Origin: Paenibacillus sp. JCM 10914
GTDB taxonomy: Bacteria; Bacillota; Bacilli; Paenibacillales; Paenibacillaceae
Assembly: GCF_001315105.1 (NCBI RefSeq)
Contig: NZ_BAZR01000019.1
Coordinates: 35,644-99,643 of the forward strand
Reading direction: 5' to 3'
DNA length: 64,000 nucleotides
The position numbers were made by a program, and so were the translations under genes. This document shows positions 9,536 to 18,135 of this stretch, in pieces (position 1 is the first letter of the stretch; the number at the start of each line of letters is the position of its first letter). Below the pieces are notes generated by a model that did no database searches, was not told where the DNA came from, and saw only the letters and a program-made list of their open reading frames with translations.

Positions 9536-10558
9536 ATGGGATTGATCGAGCTTAAACAATTATCGAAGCAGTATGGAAAAGGCGGAAGCTTAACGACAGC
9601 GTTATCCAATGTGGACCTGTCGATTGATAAAGGCGAAATCTTCGGCATCATCGGACATTCTGGCGCAGGCAAGAGCACGTTGATTCGCTGTATTAATCTG
9701 CTCGAACGGCCAACGTCCGGCGAGGTGTGGATTCAAGGCAAGAATCTGACTCGGCTCGGGAAGCAGCAGCTGCAAACAGAGCGACGCAAGATCGGGATGA
9801 TCTTCCAGCATTTTAATCTGCTCTCGTCCGCTACCGTTTACGACAACATAGCGTTTCCCTTGCGACTGATTAAGACGCCAAGGGCAGAAGTTGAACGGAA
9901 GGTGTCCGACCTGTTGGCCTTGGTCGGGCTGGAAGAACATCGCGACAAATATCCCGCCCAGTTATCCGGCGGTCAGAAGCAGCGTGTAGGCATTGCCAGA
10001 GCGCTGGCAAGTGATCCAGAAGTGCTGCTCTGTGACGAAGCGACATCCGCGCTTGATCCGCAAACAACGGATTCGATTCTACGGCTGCTGCTGGACATCA
10101 ACAAGAAATTCCATCTGACCATTGTGCTGATCACACATGAAATGCACGTCATTCAGAGCATATGCGACCGGGTCGCGGTCATTCATCAAGGAGGCATTGT
10201 CGAGCATGGACCGGTTACCGAGGTGTTCTTGAAGCCGCAGCACGAGGTGACACGCGAGTTTATCCGGCAAGAGAGGGACAGCGGAGGCCTGCTCGGCTTA
10301 TCTACAACTAACCAAGGCGATGAGTCAGCTCAGGCGGTACAGATTACGTTTCTTGGACAGAAGACTTATGAGTCGATTCTCTCCCGTACCGTTCACGAAA
10401 CAGGCGTGAATTTCGCGATCTTGCAAGGGACGATCTCCACGATCAAGGAGACCCCTTATGGTCAGCTAATTGTCAGATTTGAAGGGAACGAGGCTGCTAT
10501 TGAGCTAACGATCCGCAAGCTGCTAGACCAAGGGCTTGATGTGGAGGTGCTTTATTAA
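9536..10558 (+). CDS. metN: Methionine ABC transporter ATP-binding protein MetN
   Basis: ATPase of the MetNIQ importer for methionine and related compounds, on the cytoplasmic face. Walker A GHSGAGKST (near residue 37), Q-loop MIFQHFNLLSS, signature LSGGQKQRVGIARAL (near 142), Walker B LLCDEATSALD and the switch histidine in ITHEM are all present. Residues about 265-340 form the C-terminal NIL domain that senses methionine and inhibits transport in this family. Length 340 aa is standard. It is followed directly by metI (stop and ATG adjacent) and controlled by the SAM riboswitch upstream. Confidence 0.97.
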   Translation: MGLIELKQLSKQYGKGGSLTTALSNVDLSIDKGEIFGIIGHSGAGKSTLIRCINLLERPTSGEVWIQGKNLTRLGKQQLQTERRKIGMIFQHFNLLSSATVYDNIAFPLRLIKTPRAEVERKVSDLLALVGLEEHRDKYPAQLSGGQKQRVGIARALASDPEVLLCDEATSALDPQTTDSILRLLLDINKKFHLTIVLITHEMHVIQSICDRVAVIHQGGIVEHGPVTEVFLKPQHEVTREFIRQERDSGGLLGLSTTNQGDESAQAVQITFLGQKTYESILSRTVHETGVNFAILQGTISTIKETPYGQLIVRFEGNEAAIELTIRKLLDQGLDVEVLY

Positions 10559-11227
10559 ATGTTTGAACTCGATTTCAGTCTGGTCGATTGGAGTGAGATC
10601 TGGAAGGCGACGCTGGATACACTCCGAATGTTAGGCATTTCAGCGCTATTCAGCTTTATCATTGGCCTGCCTGTGGGCGTCGTGCTTTATATGGCTGCAA
10701 GATCCACCTCCGGCTTTGTGCGATTCGGTTATTCGATTCTGTCGTTTATCGTGAACATTCTGCGCTCCGTTCCGTTTATCATTCTGATCGTAGCCATGAT
10801 TCCCATTACGAAATCCATTGTAGGCGTGTCCTATGGCGTGCTGGGCACGATTCCGCCACTCGTCGTAGGGGCTGCCCCATTCTTCGCCAGACTTGTGGAG
10901 ACTGCGCTTAATGAAGTGGATAAAGGTGTAATTGAGGCGGCTCATGCCATGGGCACCTCGACAAGCCAAATCGTATGGAAGGTGTTGTTGCCTGAAGCAC
11001 GTCCGGGTTTACTGGCAGGTATGACAATCACGGTTGTGACATTGGTTTCTTACACAGCGATGTCCGGCCAGGTTGGCGGGGGCGGCTTGGGTGATCTGGC
11101 AATTAAGTATGGTTATCATCGTTATGAGACTGAGATCATGATACTTGCAGTCGGGCTCATGGTAGTGCTCGTGCAGCTTCTGCAGATGGCAGGAGACCGA
11201 TTGGTCCGTCATTTCACGAGAAAATAA
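10559..11227 (+). CDS. metI: Methionine ABC transporter permease MetI
   Basis: Membrane permease of MetNIQ, 222 aa with five or six helices. The permease coupling motif EAAHAMGTSTSQIVWKVLLPEARPG (residues about 123-147) contacts MetN. It begins at the base after the metN stop codon, so translation is probably coupled. Confidence 0.97.
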   Translation: MFELDFSLVDWSEIWKATLDTLRMLGISALFSFIIGLPVGVVLYMAARSTSGFVRFGYSILSFIVNILRSVPFIILIVAMIPITKSIVGVSYGVLGTIPPLVVGAAPFFARLVETALNEVDKGVIEAAHAMGTSTSQIVWKVLLPEARPGLLAGMTITVVTLVSYTAMSGQVGGGGLGDLAIKYGYHRYETEIMILAVGLMVVLVQLLQMAGDRLVRHFTRK

Positions 11228-11293
11228 CGGGATTAATGAGGCATCAAGGGAGACAACATATAAATAATACATTTTTGGAGGGAGTTTTTAAGC

Positions 11294-12136
11294 ATGAAGA
11301 AGTGGGTATTGGCATTCATTAGTTTGACTTTGGTGGTGGTATTGGCTGCATGCGGCAACAAGCCGGCGGAAAATGCGGGGGAGCCTGAGGGCAACACAGG
11401 CGGAGTAGGTACAGAAACCGTTACCTTGAAGGTAGGCGCTTCACCTGAACCGCATTCCAAAATTCTGGCTCATGTTAAGCCTGCATTGGAACAAGAAGGC
11501 GTCATTCTCGAGATCGTTGAATTTACGGATTATATATTGCCAAATACGCAAGTGGATTCCAAGGAGATCGACGCTAACTTTTTCCAGCATAAGCCTTACC
11601 TTGATAATGAAATCAATCAACGTGGTCTCGATTTAGCACCTGTAATCGCAGTTCACATCGAGCCATTGGGCGCATACTCCAAAAAGATCGAGTCCGTGGA
11701 TGAGCTGAAAGAAGGCAGTGTTATCGCGATTCCGAACGACCCATCCAATGGTGGCCGCGCACTATCGTTGTTGGCAAAGAACGGCGTCATCAAGCTGTCT
11801 GACGAGAATAAACTCGAAGCAACCGCGAAGGATATCGTGGAGAATCCGAAGAACCTGAAATTTCAGGAAGTCGAAGCAGCTATGCTGCCACGCATGCTGG
11901 ATGAACTTGATCTCGCTATCATCAATACCAACTATGCGCTGGAAGCAGGCCTTGATCCAACGAAGGACGCTTTGTTTATTGAGGATAAAGAGAATCCGTA
12001 TGCGAATCTGCTGGTAGCACGCCCAGATAACAAGGATTCGGATGCTATTCAGAAATTAGCAAAAGCACTAACCTCAGAAGACGTGAAGACCTTTATTGAA
12101 GAAGAGTATAAAGGTGCTGTTCTCCCGGCATTCTAA
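11294..12136 (+). CDS. metQ: Methionine-binding lipoprotein MetQ
   Basis: Substrate-binding lipoprotein of MetNIQ, anchored outside the membrane. A signal peptide ends in the lipobox VLAACG (Cys near residue 20), followed by an acidic-glycine linker and a NLPA/YaeC-type domain with motifs VGASPEPHSKIL and NFFQHKPYLDNE. It follows metI by 66 bases with GGAGGGAG upstream of the ATG. Length 280 aa is typical. Confidence 0.96.
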   Translation: MKKWVLAFISLTLVVVLAACGNKPAENAGEPEGNTGGVGTETVTLKVGASPEPHSKILAHVKPALEQEGVILEIVEFTDYILPNTQVDSKEIDANFFQHKPYLDNEINQRGLDLAPVIAVHIEPLGAYSKKIESVDELKEGSVIAIPNDPSNGGRALSLLAKNGVIKLSDENKLEATAKDIVENPKNLKFQEVEAAMLPRMLDELDLAIINTNYALEAGLDPTKDALFIEDKENPYANLLVARPDNKDSDAIQKLAKALTSEDVKTFIEEEYKGAVLPAF

Positions 12137-12160
12137 GATTGAAGTGAATTAGTTCAATGG

Positions 12161-12206
12161 AAAAAGCATATCGGCGGTTTATAAACCGGGCCGATATGCT
12201 TTTTTT
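12161..12206 (+). terminator. Terminator of the metNIQ operon
   Basis: AAAAAGCATATCGGC pairs perfectly with GCCGATATGCTTTTT, followed by more T residues. Confidence 0.95.
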
Positions 12207-12301
12207 GTTATCTTTGCAGCGCAAGTGTCTGATCGCCAAGTTGTCCGCCCCGTTTAAATCTTTTATACTGAGAGAAGGAATCGCCATGAGGAGGGATTGC
12301 C

Positions 12302-13072
12302 TTGAAAGGGAAAGTGGCGCTGGTTACGGGCAGTGCGACAGGTTTAGGGAAAATGACGGCTCTTGCGTTAGCACGGCAAGGCTGTCATATTGCTATAAAT
12401 TATGTAAATAGCCAGGTTGCAGCGGAAGAACTGTCACGAGAGATTGAGGCATTGGGCGTCCGATCGATCGCGATCAGAGCGGATATCGCGAAGGAGGCCG
12501 AATTATATACCCTTGTGGATCAGACAGAGCTTCAGCTCGGCAGCGTGGATATACTCGTCAATAATGCCGGGCCGTTCATTCATGAACGGCGGTTGTTCTC
12601 CGAGTATACCCGGGATGAAATCGTACATATGGCTAATGGCAATCTGACCGGAGTGATGCTCCTTGACCATCGCGTTCTGGCGGCTATGCGTAAGAATAGG
12701 TGGGGGAGAATCATCCACTTTGGCTTTGGGCACGCTGGTGAAGCGAGAGCTTGGCCACAGCGCGCCGCTTATGCCGCTGCCAAGGTTGGGCTGGTGTCGT
12801 TCACCAAGACGCTGGCGGTGGAAGAAGCTCCGTATGGCATTACTGTCAACATGATCTGCCCGGGGGATATACGCGGCGCTAATAAAGAGAAGACCATTGC
12901 CGAGGTATCAAGTATTCCGGACGAGTTGACTCCGCGTGGCCGATCCGGCAGCGGGGAAGACATCGCCAGGGTCATTGAGTATTTATGCCTCGATTCGTCC
13001 GATTTCATTACCGGCAATATTATGGACATATCCGGCGGCCTTGATCCGATTCGTCCGCGCATTCAACCATGA
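12302..13072 (+). CDS. SDR-family oxidoreductase (FabG-like)
   Basis: Classical short-chain dehydrogenase/reductase, 256 aa, NAD(P)-dependent. The cofactor motif TGSATGLGK lies near residue 8, NNAG near residue 86 and the catalytic YAAAK near residue 158; the usual catalytic serine position reads HFGFGH, so Ser appears replaced by Gly. That replacement makes catalytic competence uncertain. The end is a typical FITGNIMDISGG. The TTG start is supported by GGAGGGA upstream. Substrate unknown. The gene is alone, bounded by strong terminators. Confidence 0.85.
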   Translation: MKGKVALVTGSATGLGKMTALALARQGCHIAINYVNSQVAAEELSREIEALGVRSIAIRADIAKEAELYTLVDQTELQLGSVDILVNNAGPFIHERRLFSEYTRDEIVHMANGNLTGVMLLDHRVLAAMRKNRWGRIIHFGFGHAGEARAWPQRAAYAAAKVGLVSFTKTLAVEEAPYGITVNMICPGDIRGANKEKTIAEVSSIPDELTPRGRSGSGEDIARVIEYLCLDSSDFITGNIMDISGGLDPIRPRIQP

Positions 13073-13086
13073 TGAGCTCCAAAAAA

Positions 13087-13126
13087 AGAGTCTTGACCCG
13101 CTTGGGGTCAAGACTCTTTATAGTAA
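13087..13126. terminator. Bidirectional terminator
   Basis: GAGTCTTGACCC pairs with GGGTCAAGACTC over a short loop, with A-run before and T-rich after; it can serve both the SDR gene and the convergent NifU-like gene. Confidence 0.92.
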
Positions 13127-13136
13127 AGAAACTGTA

Positions 13137-13382
13137 TTAGAATACTTGCACAACTTCTTGAATGCCTTCCACTTCTTCAACCAGGGCACGTTCAATCCCT
13201 GCCTTCAGAGTAATGGTGGAGCTTGGGCAGCTGCCGCATGCACCCATCAGCTTCAGCTTAACGATGCCGTCTTCAACGTCGACCAGTTCCACGTCACCGC
13301 CGTCGCGCTGCAGGAACGGACGAAGCTTATCCAGCACATCCAGCACTTCATCATATACAGTGGTTTGTGTGTTTTCGCTCAT
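13137..13382 (-). CDS. NifU C-terminal-domain Fe-S scaffold protein
   Basis: An 81-aa Nfu-type protein that carries a labile Fe-S cluster for delivery to targets. The signature DGGDVELVDVEDG followed by GACGSCPSS (the CxxC cluster ligands) is complete. The ATG at 13382 is preferred over a TTG nine bases upstream because AAGGAG sits at correct distance from the ATG. It is divergent from the YuzB-like gene, and lies 3 kb from the IscA-type gene; no other isc/suf genes are present. Confidence 0.93.
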   Translation of the reverse strand: MSENTQTTVYDEVLDVLDKLRPFLQRDGGDVELVDVEDGIVKLKLMGACGSCPSSTITLKAGIERALVEEVEGIQEVVQVF

Positions 13383-13463
13383 CTTGTTCAACTCCTTTCC
13401 TCCCTATATTATAGTACATAAATCGGCAAATTAAAATGCCAATCTTAAGGCGGGTTAAATGCA

Positions 13464-13700
13464 ATGTCCATCATGATTGAATTTTGTACAAACAATTCTT
13501 ATTTCGGTACAGATCAATTGCTGCTGCCGCTGGAGAAACAGTTCGATTGCCAGGTGATCGAGTATGGTTGTCTAACCAGTTGCGGGCAATGTTATCTGAT
13601 GCCATTCGCTTATGTTGACGGTGATTGGGTGGAGGCACCCACCGCCGAGGAACTGTATGAAGCGGTGGTGCAGAAGCTCATCGCACTGCTCGATACCTGA
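13464..13700 (+). CDS. DUF1450 family protein (YuzB-like)
   Basis: A 78-aa protein with the DUF1450/YuzB pattern: EFCTNN at the start, then YGCLTSCGQCYLMPFAYVDG with closely spaced cysteines, and an acidic end. Function unknown; the cysteines suggest metal or redox chemistry. In B. subtilis yuzB lies near yutJ (NDH-2-like) and the yut Fe-S gene cluster, and the same association is seen here. It ends one base before the convergent flavoprotein gene. Confidence 0.85.
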   Translation: MSIMIEFCTNNSYFGTDQLLLPLEKQFDCQVIEYGCLTSCGQCYLMPFAYVDGDWVEAPTAEELYEAVVQKLIALLDT

Positions 13701-13701
13701 G

Positions 13702-14760
13702 TTAGTAATGGCGCTTCGATTTCCAGAGAACCCCGCTCTTTAATATTCTTGGAACGCGCCCCATGACGGACGTGCTGCCCATCAGACCGAAACCTGCGTG
13801 CTTGCCAAGCGAACCAAGCGTGCCCTTAAGCTTTAATGGGGACACTTTAGGGGTGTCGTCCCGCCATAAAGCTTTTAGCACGTGTCCGACCTGCTCAGCC
13901 TGCGCACCTGCAGCTTGAGCACTTGGCACGAATGGAAGGCTGGCACAGTCGCCAATCACGTACACCTCGGGATGTGACGGCACCTGATACCATTCGTTGA
14001 GCAGAACGCGTCCGCTGCGGTCTTTTGGCAGATCGAGGTCCTGTACGACCTGCACGGGCTGAATGCCTGCTGTCCACACGGCCAGATCGGTCGGGATTGG
14101 CACATCCAGATTAAATACAGCGTTCCCCTCAACTCTGGATACGGAAACACCACTGTGAATATCCACATGATTCTCCTCAAACCAGCGATGAATATAGGCG
14201 GACAAACGGTTAGGAAAAGAAGAGAGTACCCGCTGTCCCCGGTCCAAAATGGCAATATTAAGGTCAGGTCGACTCTCGCGCAGATCTGCGGCAAGCTCGA
14301 TACCACTTAGACCACCACCGATAATATGCACATGACCGTAAGGCTTCAGGTTGTTGAGCTGTAAATAGGTCTTTCTCGATGCAGAGAAGGATTGCAGGCT
14401 GAAGGTGAACTCTTCTGCGCCCGGAACTCCGTGATAGCGGTCCGTGCATCCCAGAGCGATCGCAAGCTGATCGTATTCAACAGGATCTTGATTGTTTAGA
14501 TGAACCTGTTTGCGTTCAAGATCAATGGAAGTTACGTCCCCATAGACTTTGTGAAGACGATCGTATTCCGGGAACTTAACGCGCACGGACGTATCAGCAA
14601 CAGTTCCGGCTGCCAGAGCGTAATATTCGGTTTTCAGTCCTTGATATGGCATGCGGTCAATGAGCACGACCTCAACGTCTGGAGGGAGGTAGCCGCTGAA
14701 TAATTCCTGAATAAGGGCAAGACCACCATAGCCTCCACCGAGAATGACGAGCTTTTTCAT
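13702..14760 (-). CDS. NDH-2-like NAD(P)/FAD-dependent oxidoreductase (YutJ-like)
   Basis: Type II NADH dehydrogenase-like flavoprotein, 352 aa. FAD-binding GGGYGGL (residue 8), a second Rossmann motif IIGGGLSGIELA (near residue 148) for NAD(P)H, and the C-terminal FAD motif VYVIGDCAS are present. It is somewhat shorter than standard NDH-2 (about 390-400 aa) and lacks an obvious C-terminal membrane anchor, as in the YutJ group. A second, fuller NDH-2 gene exists at 36.9 kb. Confidence 0.9.
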   Translation of the reverse strand: MKKLVILGGGYGGLALIQELFSGYLPPDVEVVLIDRMPYQGLKTEYYALAAGTVADTSVRVKFPEYDRLHKVYGDVTSIDLERKQVHLNNQDPVEYDQLAIALGCTDRYHGVPGAEEFTFSLQSFSASRKTYLQLNNLKPYGHVHIIGGGLSGIELAADLRESRPDLNIAILDRGQRVLSSFPNRLSAYIHRWFEENHVDIHSGVSVSRVEGNAVFNLDVPIPTDLAVWTAGIQPVQVVQDLDLPKDRSGRVLLNEWYQVPSHPEVYVIGDCASLPFVPSAQAAGAQAEQVGHVLKALWRDDTPKVSPLKLKGTLGSLGKHAGFGLMGSTSVMGRVPRILKSGVLWKSKRHY

Positions 14761-14804
14761 AAATAACTTCCTTTCTCAAGAGATAAGCAGGAGGTGCAAG
14801 TCAC

Positions 14805-14832
14805 AAGAAAAACGCCGCTGCTTAAGCGGCAT
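14805..14832 (-). terminator. Terminator for the mqnE transcript
   Basis: Read on the minus strand, GCCGCT and AGCGGC form a compact hairpin followed by GTTTTTCTT, 85 bases after the mqnE stop codon. Confidence 0.85.
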
Positions 14833-14916
14833 AAACTAACCACGCTATATTATCTCTTTAACCTGTTTTCCGTTTTTTGGAACGTTGTTGTATGAATCTG
14901 GTGTGCTGATACTGGG

Positions 14917-16023
14917 TTATTCGTAGACCTTAATTTCGTTATAGAACGTATCGCGCTCTACCGGAATCCGTCCGGCACCTTGGATCAGCCATACGAGCTC
15001 TTTACGCGTCAGACCTTCCGGTGTTAATGCCCCAGCAGCATGGCTGATACGTTCTTTGATGATGGTGCCGTGTACGTCGGAAGCCCCAAAGCTAAGGGCA
15101 ACCTGCGTTAGTTGCGCACCGATATTAATAAAGTATGCCTTGATATGATCAATGTTATCGAGCATCAAACGACTGATGGCAATCGTCTTAAGATCCTCAT
15201 AAGCGGAGTTTCGGCGCATGATCCCCGCATTCTTATTCTTCGGCTGCATGGACAGCGGAATGAATACCATGAACCCATTCGTCTCATCCTGGAGATCGCG
15301 AATTTGCAGCATATGACGAATCCGGTCTTCGTGGCTTTCAATCGAGCCGTACAGCATCGTTGTATGTGTCTTCATGCCCAGCTTGTGCGCGGTGCGGTGA
15401 ACGTCAAGATATTGATCGACATTCGCCTTATCCACCTTCATCTTCTGCCGGTATTGGTCAGACAGAATTTCAGCGCCGCCACCGGTCAATGACTTTAGAC
15501 CAGCCTTCTGTAGTTCCTGCAGCACTTCCTTCGTGCTAAGACCGCTGATTCGGGTGAAGAATTCAATCTCCGCTGCCGTGTAAGCCTTCAATGTAACATC
15601 TGGATATTTCTCATGCAGTGCTTTTAGCGAGTCTACATAGTATTGGAATGGCACATGATTATTATGTCCGCCGACGATGTGGAACTCACGGACACCCGGA
15701 TGGATGTGCTGCTCGACATATTCAATCATTTCAGGACCGGATAAGGTGTAGGAGCCTTCCTCACCCTGGTCTTTCCGGAAATTGCAAAAAGCGCAATGGG
15801 ATTCACAGACGTTCGTGAAATAGAGGCTCATATTCTCGATGAAATAGACCTTATTGCCATTCTTGCGCAGATTGGCTTCATTGGCGAGCTGACCTAGCGT
15901 CAGCAGATCATCCGTTTGGTATAGATATACACCGTCTTCAAGATTCAAGCGTTCGCCGTTGCGAACTTTGGCAACGATCTCCGCCATTCTCTGGTCGGTA
16001 AAAGGGGTTACTAAGGTAGACAT
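14917..16023 (-). CDS. mqnE: Aminofutalosine synthase MqnE (radical SAM)
   Basis: Radical-SAM enzyme of the futalosine route to menaquinone, joining chorismate-derived carboxyvinyloxybenzoate to SAM-derived adenosine to give aminofutalosine. The cluster-binding motif CESHCAFC has cysteines at 73, 77 and 80 (CX3CX2C), followed by a TIM-barrel with HIVGGHNN and TGGGAEI segments typical of the MqnE/CofH group. Length 368 aa fits. MqnC is related, but the GGHNNHVPF and MQPKNKN segments favour MqnE. Other mqn genes are not in the window apart from a possible UbiD-like remnant at 7.8-8.4 kb. Confidence 0.92.
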   Translation of the reverse strand: MSTLVTPFTDQRMAEIVAKVRNGERLNLEDGVYLYQTDDLLTLGQLANEANLRKNGNKVYFIENMSLYFTNVCESHCAFCNFRKDQGEEGSYTLSGPEMIEYVEQHIHPGVREFHIVGGHNNHVPFQYYVDSLKALHEKYPDVTLKAYTAAEIEFFTRISGLSTKEVLQELQKAGLKSLTGGGAEILSDQYRQKMKVDKANVDQYLDVHRTAHKLGMKTHTTMLYGSIESHEDRIRHMLQIRDLQDETNGFMVFIPLSMQPKNKNAGIMRRNSAYEDLKTIAISRLMLDNIDHIKAYFINIGAQLTQVALSFGASDVHGTIIKERISHAAGALTPEGLTRKELVWLIQGAGRIPVERDTFYNEIKVYE

Positions 16024-16407
16024 GCTCCATCCTCCTGTTCACACTTGTCTGCTTGGTGCAGCAGGTTTAGTGTATAAAGTGAAATCATTCCCCATGGGGA
16101 ACGGTCCGGTTGCATTCGATATGTCGGACGACTTGAATAATTAGGACTGAATAAATACGAAACTTTGTGAAAAAATATACAACTGTAGACCGCCATAAAC
16201 CTTAACCTGTTGAAATCGGAGGCGATTGGACCATGATCTCACAGTTGCCGCCCATATTCCTTCCCTATTATAAACCTGACCCCTCGGGGTAGCAATACAA
16301 ATAGAGGAAATGAAGCTGGTAATTGTATTAAAGGGAAAATGGGCAGCATTCCATTCTTGAGTGAATAGAGGAAGAGGAGTATACTTAGGATATAAGGAGG
16401 GTGACCT
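16024..16407. other. Intergenic region between mqnE and iscA-type gene
   Basis: 384 bases between divergent genes. It must hold the promoters of both; no riboswitch or RNA gene was recognised. GGAGG sites lie before each start codon (16035 region on minus, 16395 on plus). A short plus-strand open stretch at about 16050-16143 (ending MSDDLNN) has no start site and was not called. Confidence 0.5.
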
Positions 16408-16767
16408 ATGATTACGATCAGCGACACGGCCGCAGAACGTTTAAGAGAGATGCTGGCTGAACAGGAAGTACCCAATATGTTCCTTCGTTTGGGTGTAGCC
16501 GCAGGCGGATGCAGTGGTTTTTCATACGCCATGGGTTTCGACGACAATGAGACCGATGCCGATGTATATATGGACGTACAGGAGTTAAAGGTGGTTGTCG
16601 AGAAGGATGACCTGAAATATTTGAACGGTCTGGAGATCGACTTCGAGGAATCCGGCATGACCGGAGGATTTACGATCCATAATCCGAACGCAACGGTAAC
16701 GTGCGGCTGCGGATCATCGTTCCGCACAGCGGCAGATGCTGGCAAACCAAACGAAGAGCCTTGTTAA
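16408..16767 (+). CDS. IscA/ErpA-type iron-sulfur assembly protein
   Basis: A-type Fe-S carrier (HesB/IscA/SufA family), 119 aa. The three conserved cysteines are present: Cys35 in AGGCSGF and Cys99/Cys101 in TCGCGSSF. AAGGAGG precedes the ATG. The last 101 bases of the gene lie inside a 125-bp sequence repeated exactly at 33471-33595, because the 3' end is the attachment site of the 16.8-kb element; the integrated DNA restores the full reading frame and changes only sequence after the stop codon. The original downstream terminator is now at 33.6 kb. Confidence 0.95.
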   Translation: MITISDTAAERLREMLAEQEVPNMFLRLGVAAGGCSGFSYAMGFDDNETDADVYMDVQELKVVVEKDDLKYLNGLEIDFEESGMTGGFTIHNPNATVTCGCGSSFRTAADAGKPNEEPC

Positions 16768-16791
16768 TGACGGGAATGCCGCGTTAACGGT
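16667..16791 (+). repeat. attL: 125-bp direct repeat, left copy
   Basis: Begins GATTTACGATCCATAATCCG and ends CCGCGTTAACGGT. Identical over all 125 bases to 33471-33595. The left copy is part of the intact iscA-type gene plus 24 bases after its stop. Confidence 0.97.
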
Positions 16792-16883
16792 TTCGGATGT
16801 GACGAACGGAAGCCTTGCGGAAGCATAAGCGCCATGATTGCGGATTGTACCGGGCAAAAACGCAGTCCTCAATCGCGATATGG

Positions 16884-16913
16884 AATAATAACAACCCTAA
16901 AATTAGCGTTTTG
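16884..16913. repeat. Imperfect hairpin between attL and the integrase
   Basis: CAACCCTAAAA and TTTTGGGATTG arms (one mismatch, one G-U) over a 6-base loop. Could be part of an arm-type recombinase site or an RNA structure; function unproven. Confidence 0.4.
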
Positions 16914-16925
16914 GGATTGTGGATC

Positions 16926-16969
16926 ACGGCCTTTATGACGGTAAATAACCGTTATGGAGGTCGTTTTTT
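16926..16969 (+). terminator. Terminator-like hairpin covering the integrase ribosome site
   Basis: A 16-bp stem (allowing G-U) pairs ACGGCCTTTATGACGG with CCGTTATGGAGGTCGT around a 7-base loop, followed by TTTTTAT that runs into the integrase ATG at 16970. The 3' arm contains GGAGG, the likely ribosome site of the integrase. The structure closely resembles the host terminator now at 33596-33642. Confidence 0.85.
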
Positions 16970-18001
16970 ATGTCTTTAAAAAAACGCACGAAGCGAATTA
17001 ATACCGATAAGAGTTATCCGCAATTAACGTTTGAGCAAGCGCTCGACATGGCAATCAGCGCGAAGAAGGCGGAAGGCCTGCGCGATCGTACGATAAAGGA
17101 TTACGAGAAGCATTACGGATACTTCGTTATGTGGCTGCGCGAGAATCATCCAGAGGCGGTATATATCGACGACGTCACTACCGCAACATTGCGCGATTTT
17201 GTGCTTTACATGAAGCATGATGCTCGCCGGTACTACGGCCATAAGTACATAGAGTCGGACAAACAACGTATTGGATTGACAGATACGACAATTAATATTC
17301 GGTTGAGAACGTTAAAGGCGCTATTCAATCAATTAGAACGCGATGAGCTGATAGAAATAAATCCGGCAGGACCAGTTAAGTTAATGCGTCAGGACTTGGA
17401 TCTCACAAACGGACTAACGGACGAAGAGGTTACGGCTATCCTTGCGCAACCGGATCGTCGTGACTTCGTAGGATTCCGCGATTATGTTGCAATATGCTTA
17501 ATGCTTGACTCTGGACTGCGTATATCTGAGATGCTAAGTCTTCGGGCGGCTGATATCGATTTCCAGACACGGTTCATTACGCTGCCCGGCGATCGAAATA
17601 AGAACCGGAAGCCGCGTCTCGTACCTATCTCCGCACAGGTCGCGAAACTACTTCTTCAACTAATTGATGAGAATCGCGCGCACTTTACGACTGATCGATT
17701 GTTTCTATCGTGCTACGGCGATCCGGTTACCGCGAATCACTTTAATAAGCGGCTGAAATATTACGGAGAAAAAGCCGGCATAGAAGGTAAGAAAATGACA
17801 GCGCACGTATACCGCCATACCTGGGCGCGTTCAATGGTTTTGAATGGTGCGGACCTCTTCACGCTTCAAAAAATGGGAGGATGGCAAGACGTTCGGACTA
17901 TGCGGCGTTATGTGCAGATGGATACGCGCGACGTACGTTTAAGTCACGATCAGAACACGCCGATTAACAAGTTCATCCGCAAGAAAGGGCCGCAATCATG
18001 A
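16970..18001 (+). CDS. Tyrosine recombinase (element integrase)
   Basis: Site-specific recombinase of 343 aa, presumably the enzyme that recombines the 125-bp att repeats. A SAM-like core-binding N-terminal domain (about 20-130) is followed by the catalytic domain with Arg in DSGLRISEMLSL (near residue 184), HVYRHTWARS (His-x-x-Arg-His box), GGWQD in place of the usual G-H, and the nucleophile Tyr in MRRYVQM (near 314). Its position directly inside attL supports the integrase role. The ribosome site is buried in a terminator-like hairpin, so expression from readthrough of iscA is probably limited. The stop overlaps the next ATG. Confidence 0.95.
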   Translation: MSLKKRTKRINTDKSYPQLTFEQALDMAISAKKAEGLRDRTIKDYEKHYGYFVMWLRENHPEAVYIDDVTTATLRDFVLYMKHDARRYYGHKYIESDKQRIGLTDTTINIRLRTLKALFNQLERDELIEINPAGPVKLMRQDLDLTNGLTDEEVTAILAQPDRRDFVGFRDYVAICLMLDSGLRISEMLSLRAADIDFQTRFITLPGDRNKNRKPRLVPISAQVAKLLLQLIDENRAHFTTDRLFLSCYGDPVTANHFNKRLKYYGEKAGIEGKKMTAHVYRHTWARSMVLNGADLFTLQKMGGWQDVRTMRRYVQMDTRDVRLSHDQNTPINKFIRKKGPQS

Positions 18002-18135
18002 CGAAACCATCAGGCGGCATTGTCCGCGTTCAGAAGCGCGATAGCGGCTATACGATACTGGACCCGTTCTTCTTATCGGACGAACGGAAATTCCGTACGT
18101 GGAAAAACCGAAGACGGAGAAACCGACACAAGTAA
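17998..18135 (+). pseudogene. N-terminal remnant of a phage replication/wHTH protein
   Basis: A 45-codon reading frame overlapping the integrase stop by ATGA. The start GGIVRVQKRDSGYTILDPFFLSDER is the typical N-terminus of phage replisome-organiser/DnaD-like winged-helix proteins, whose next residues usually read LS-KAKGLLAYLLS. Here the frame turns basic and stops instead. Inside it, in another frame, begins the C-terminal half of the same kind of protein (18099), so an internal deletion of about 100 codons near 18085-18095 is inferred. Confidence 0.6.

Noticed and set aside
16050..16143. Plus-strand open stretch ending MSDDLNN before the iscA-type gene
   Set aside because: No start codon with ribosome site outside the mqnE gene, and no family; probably chance.
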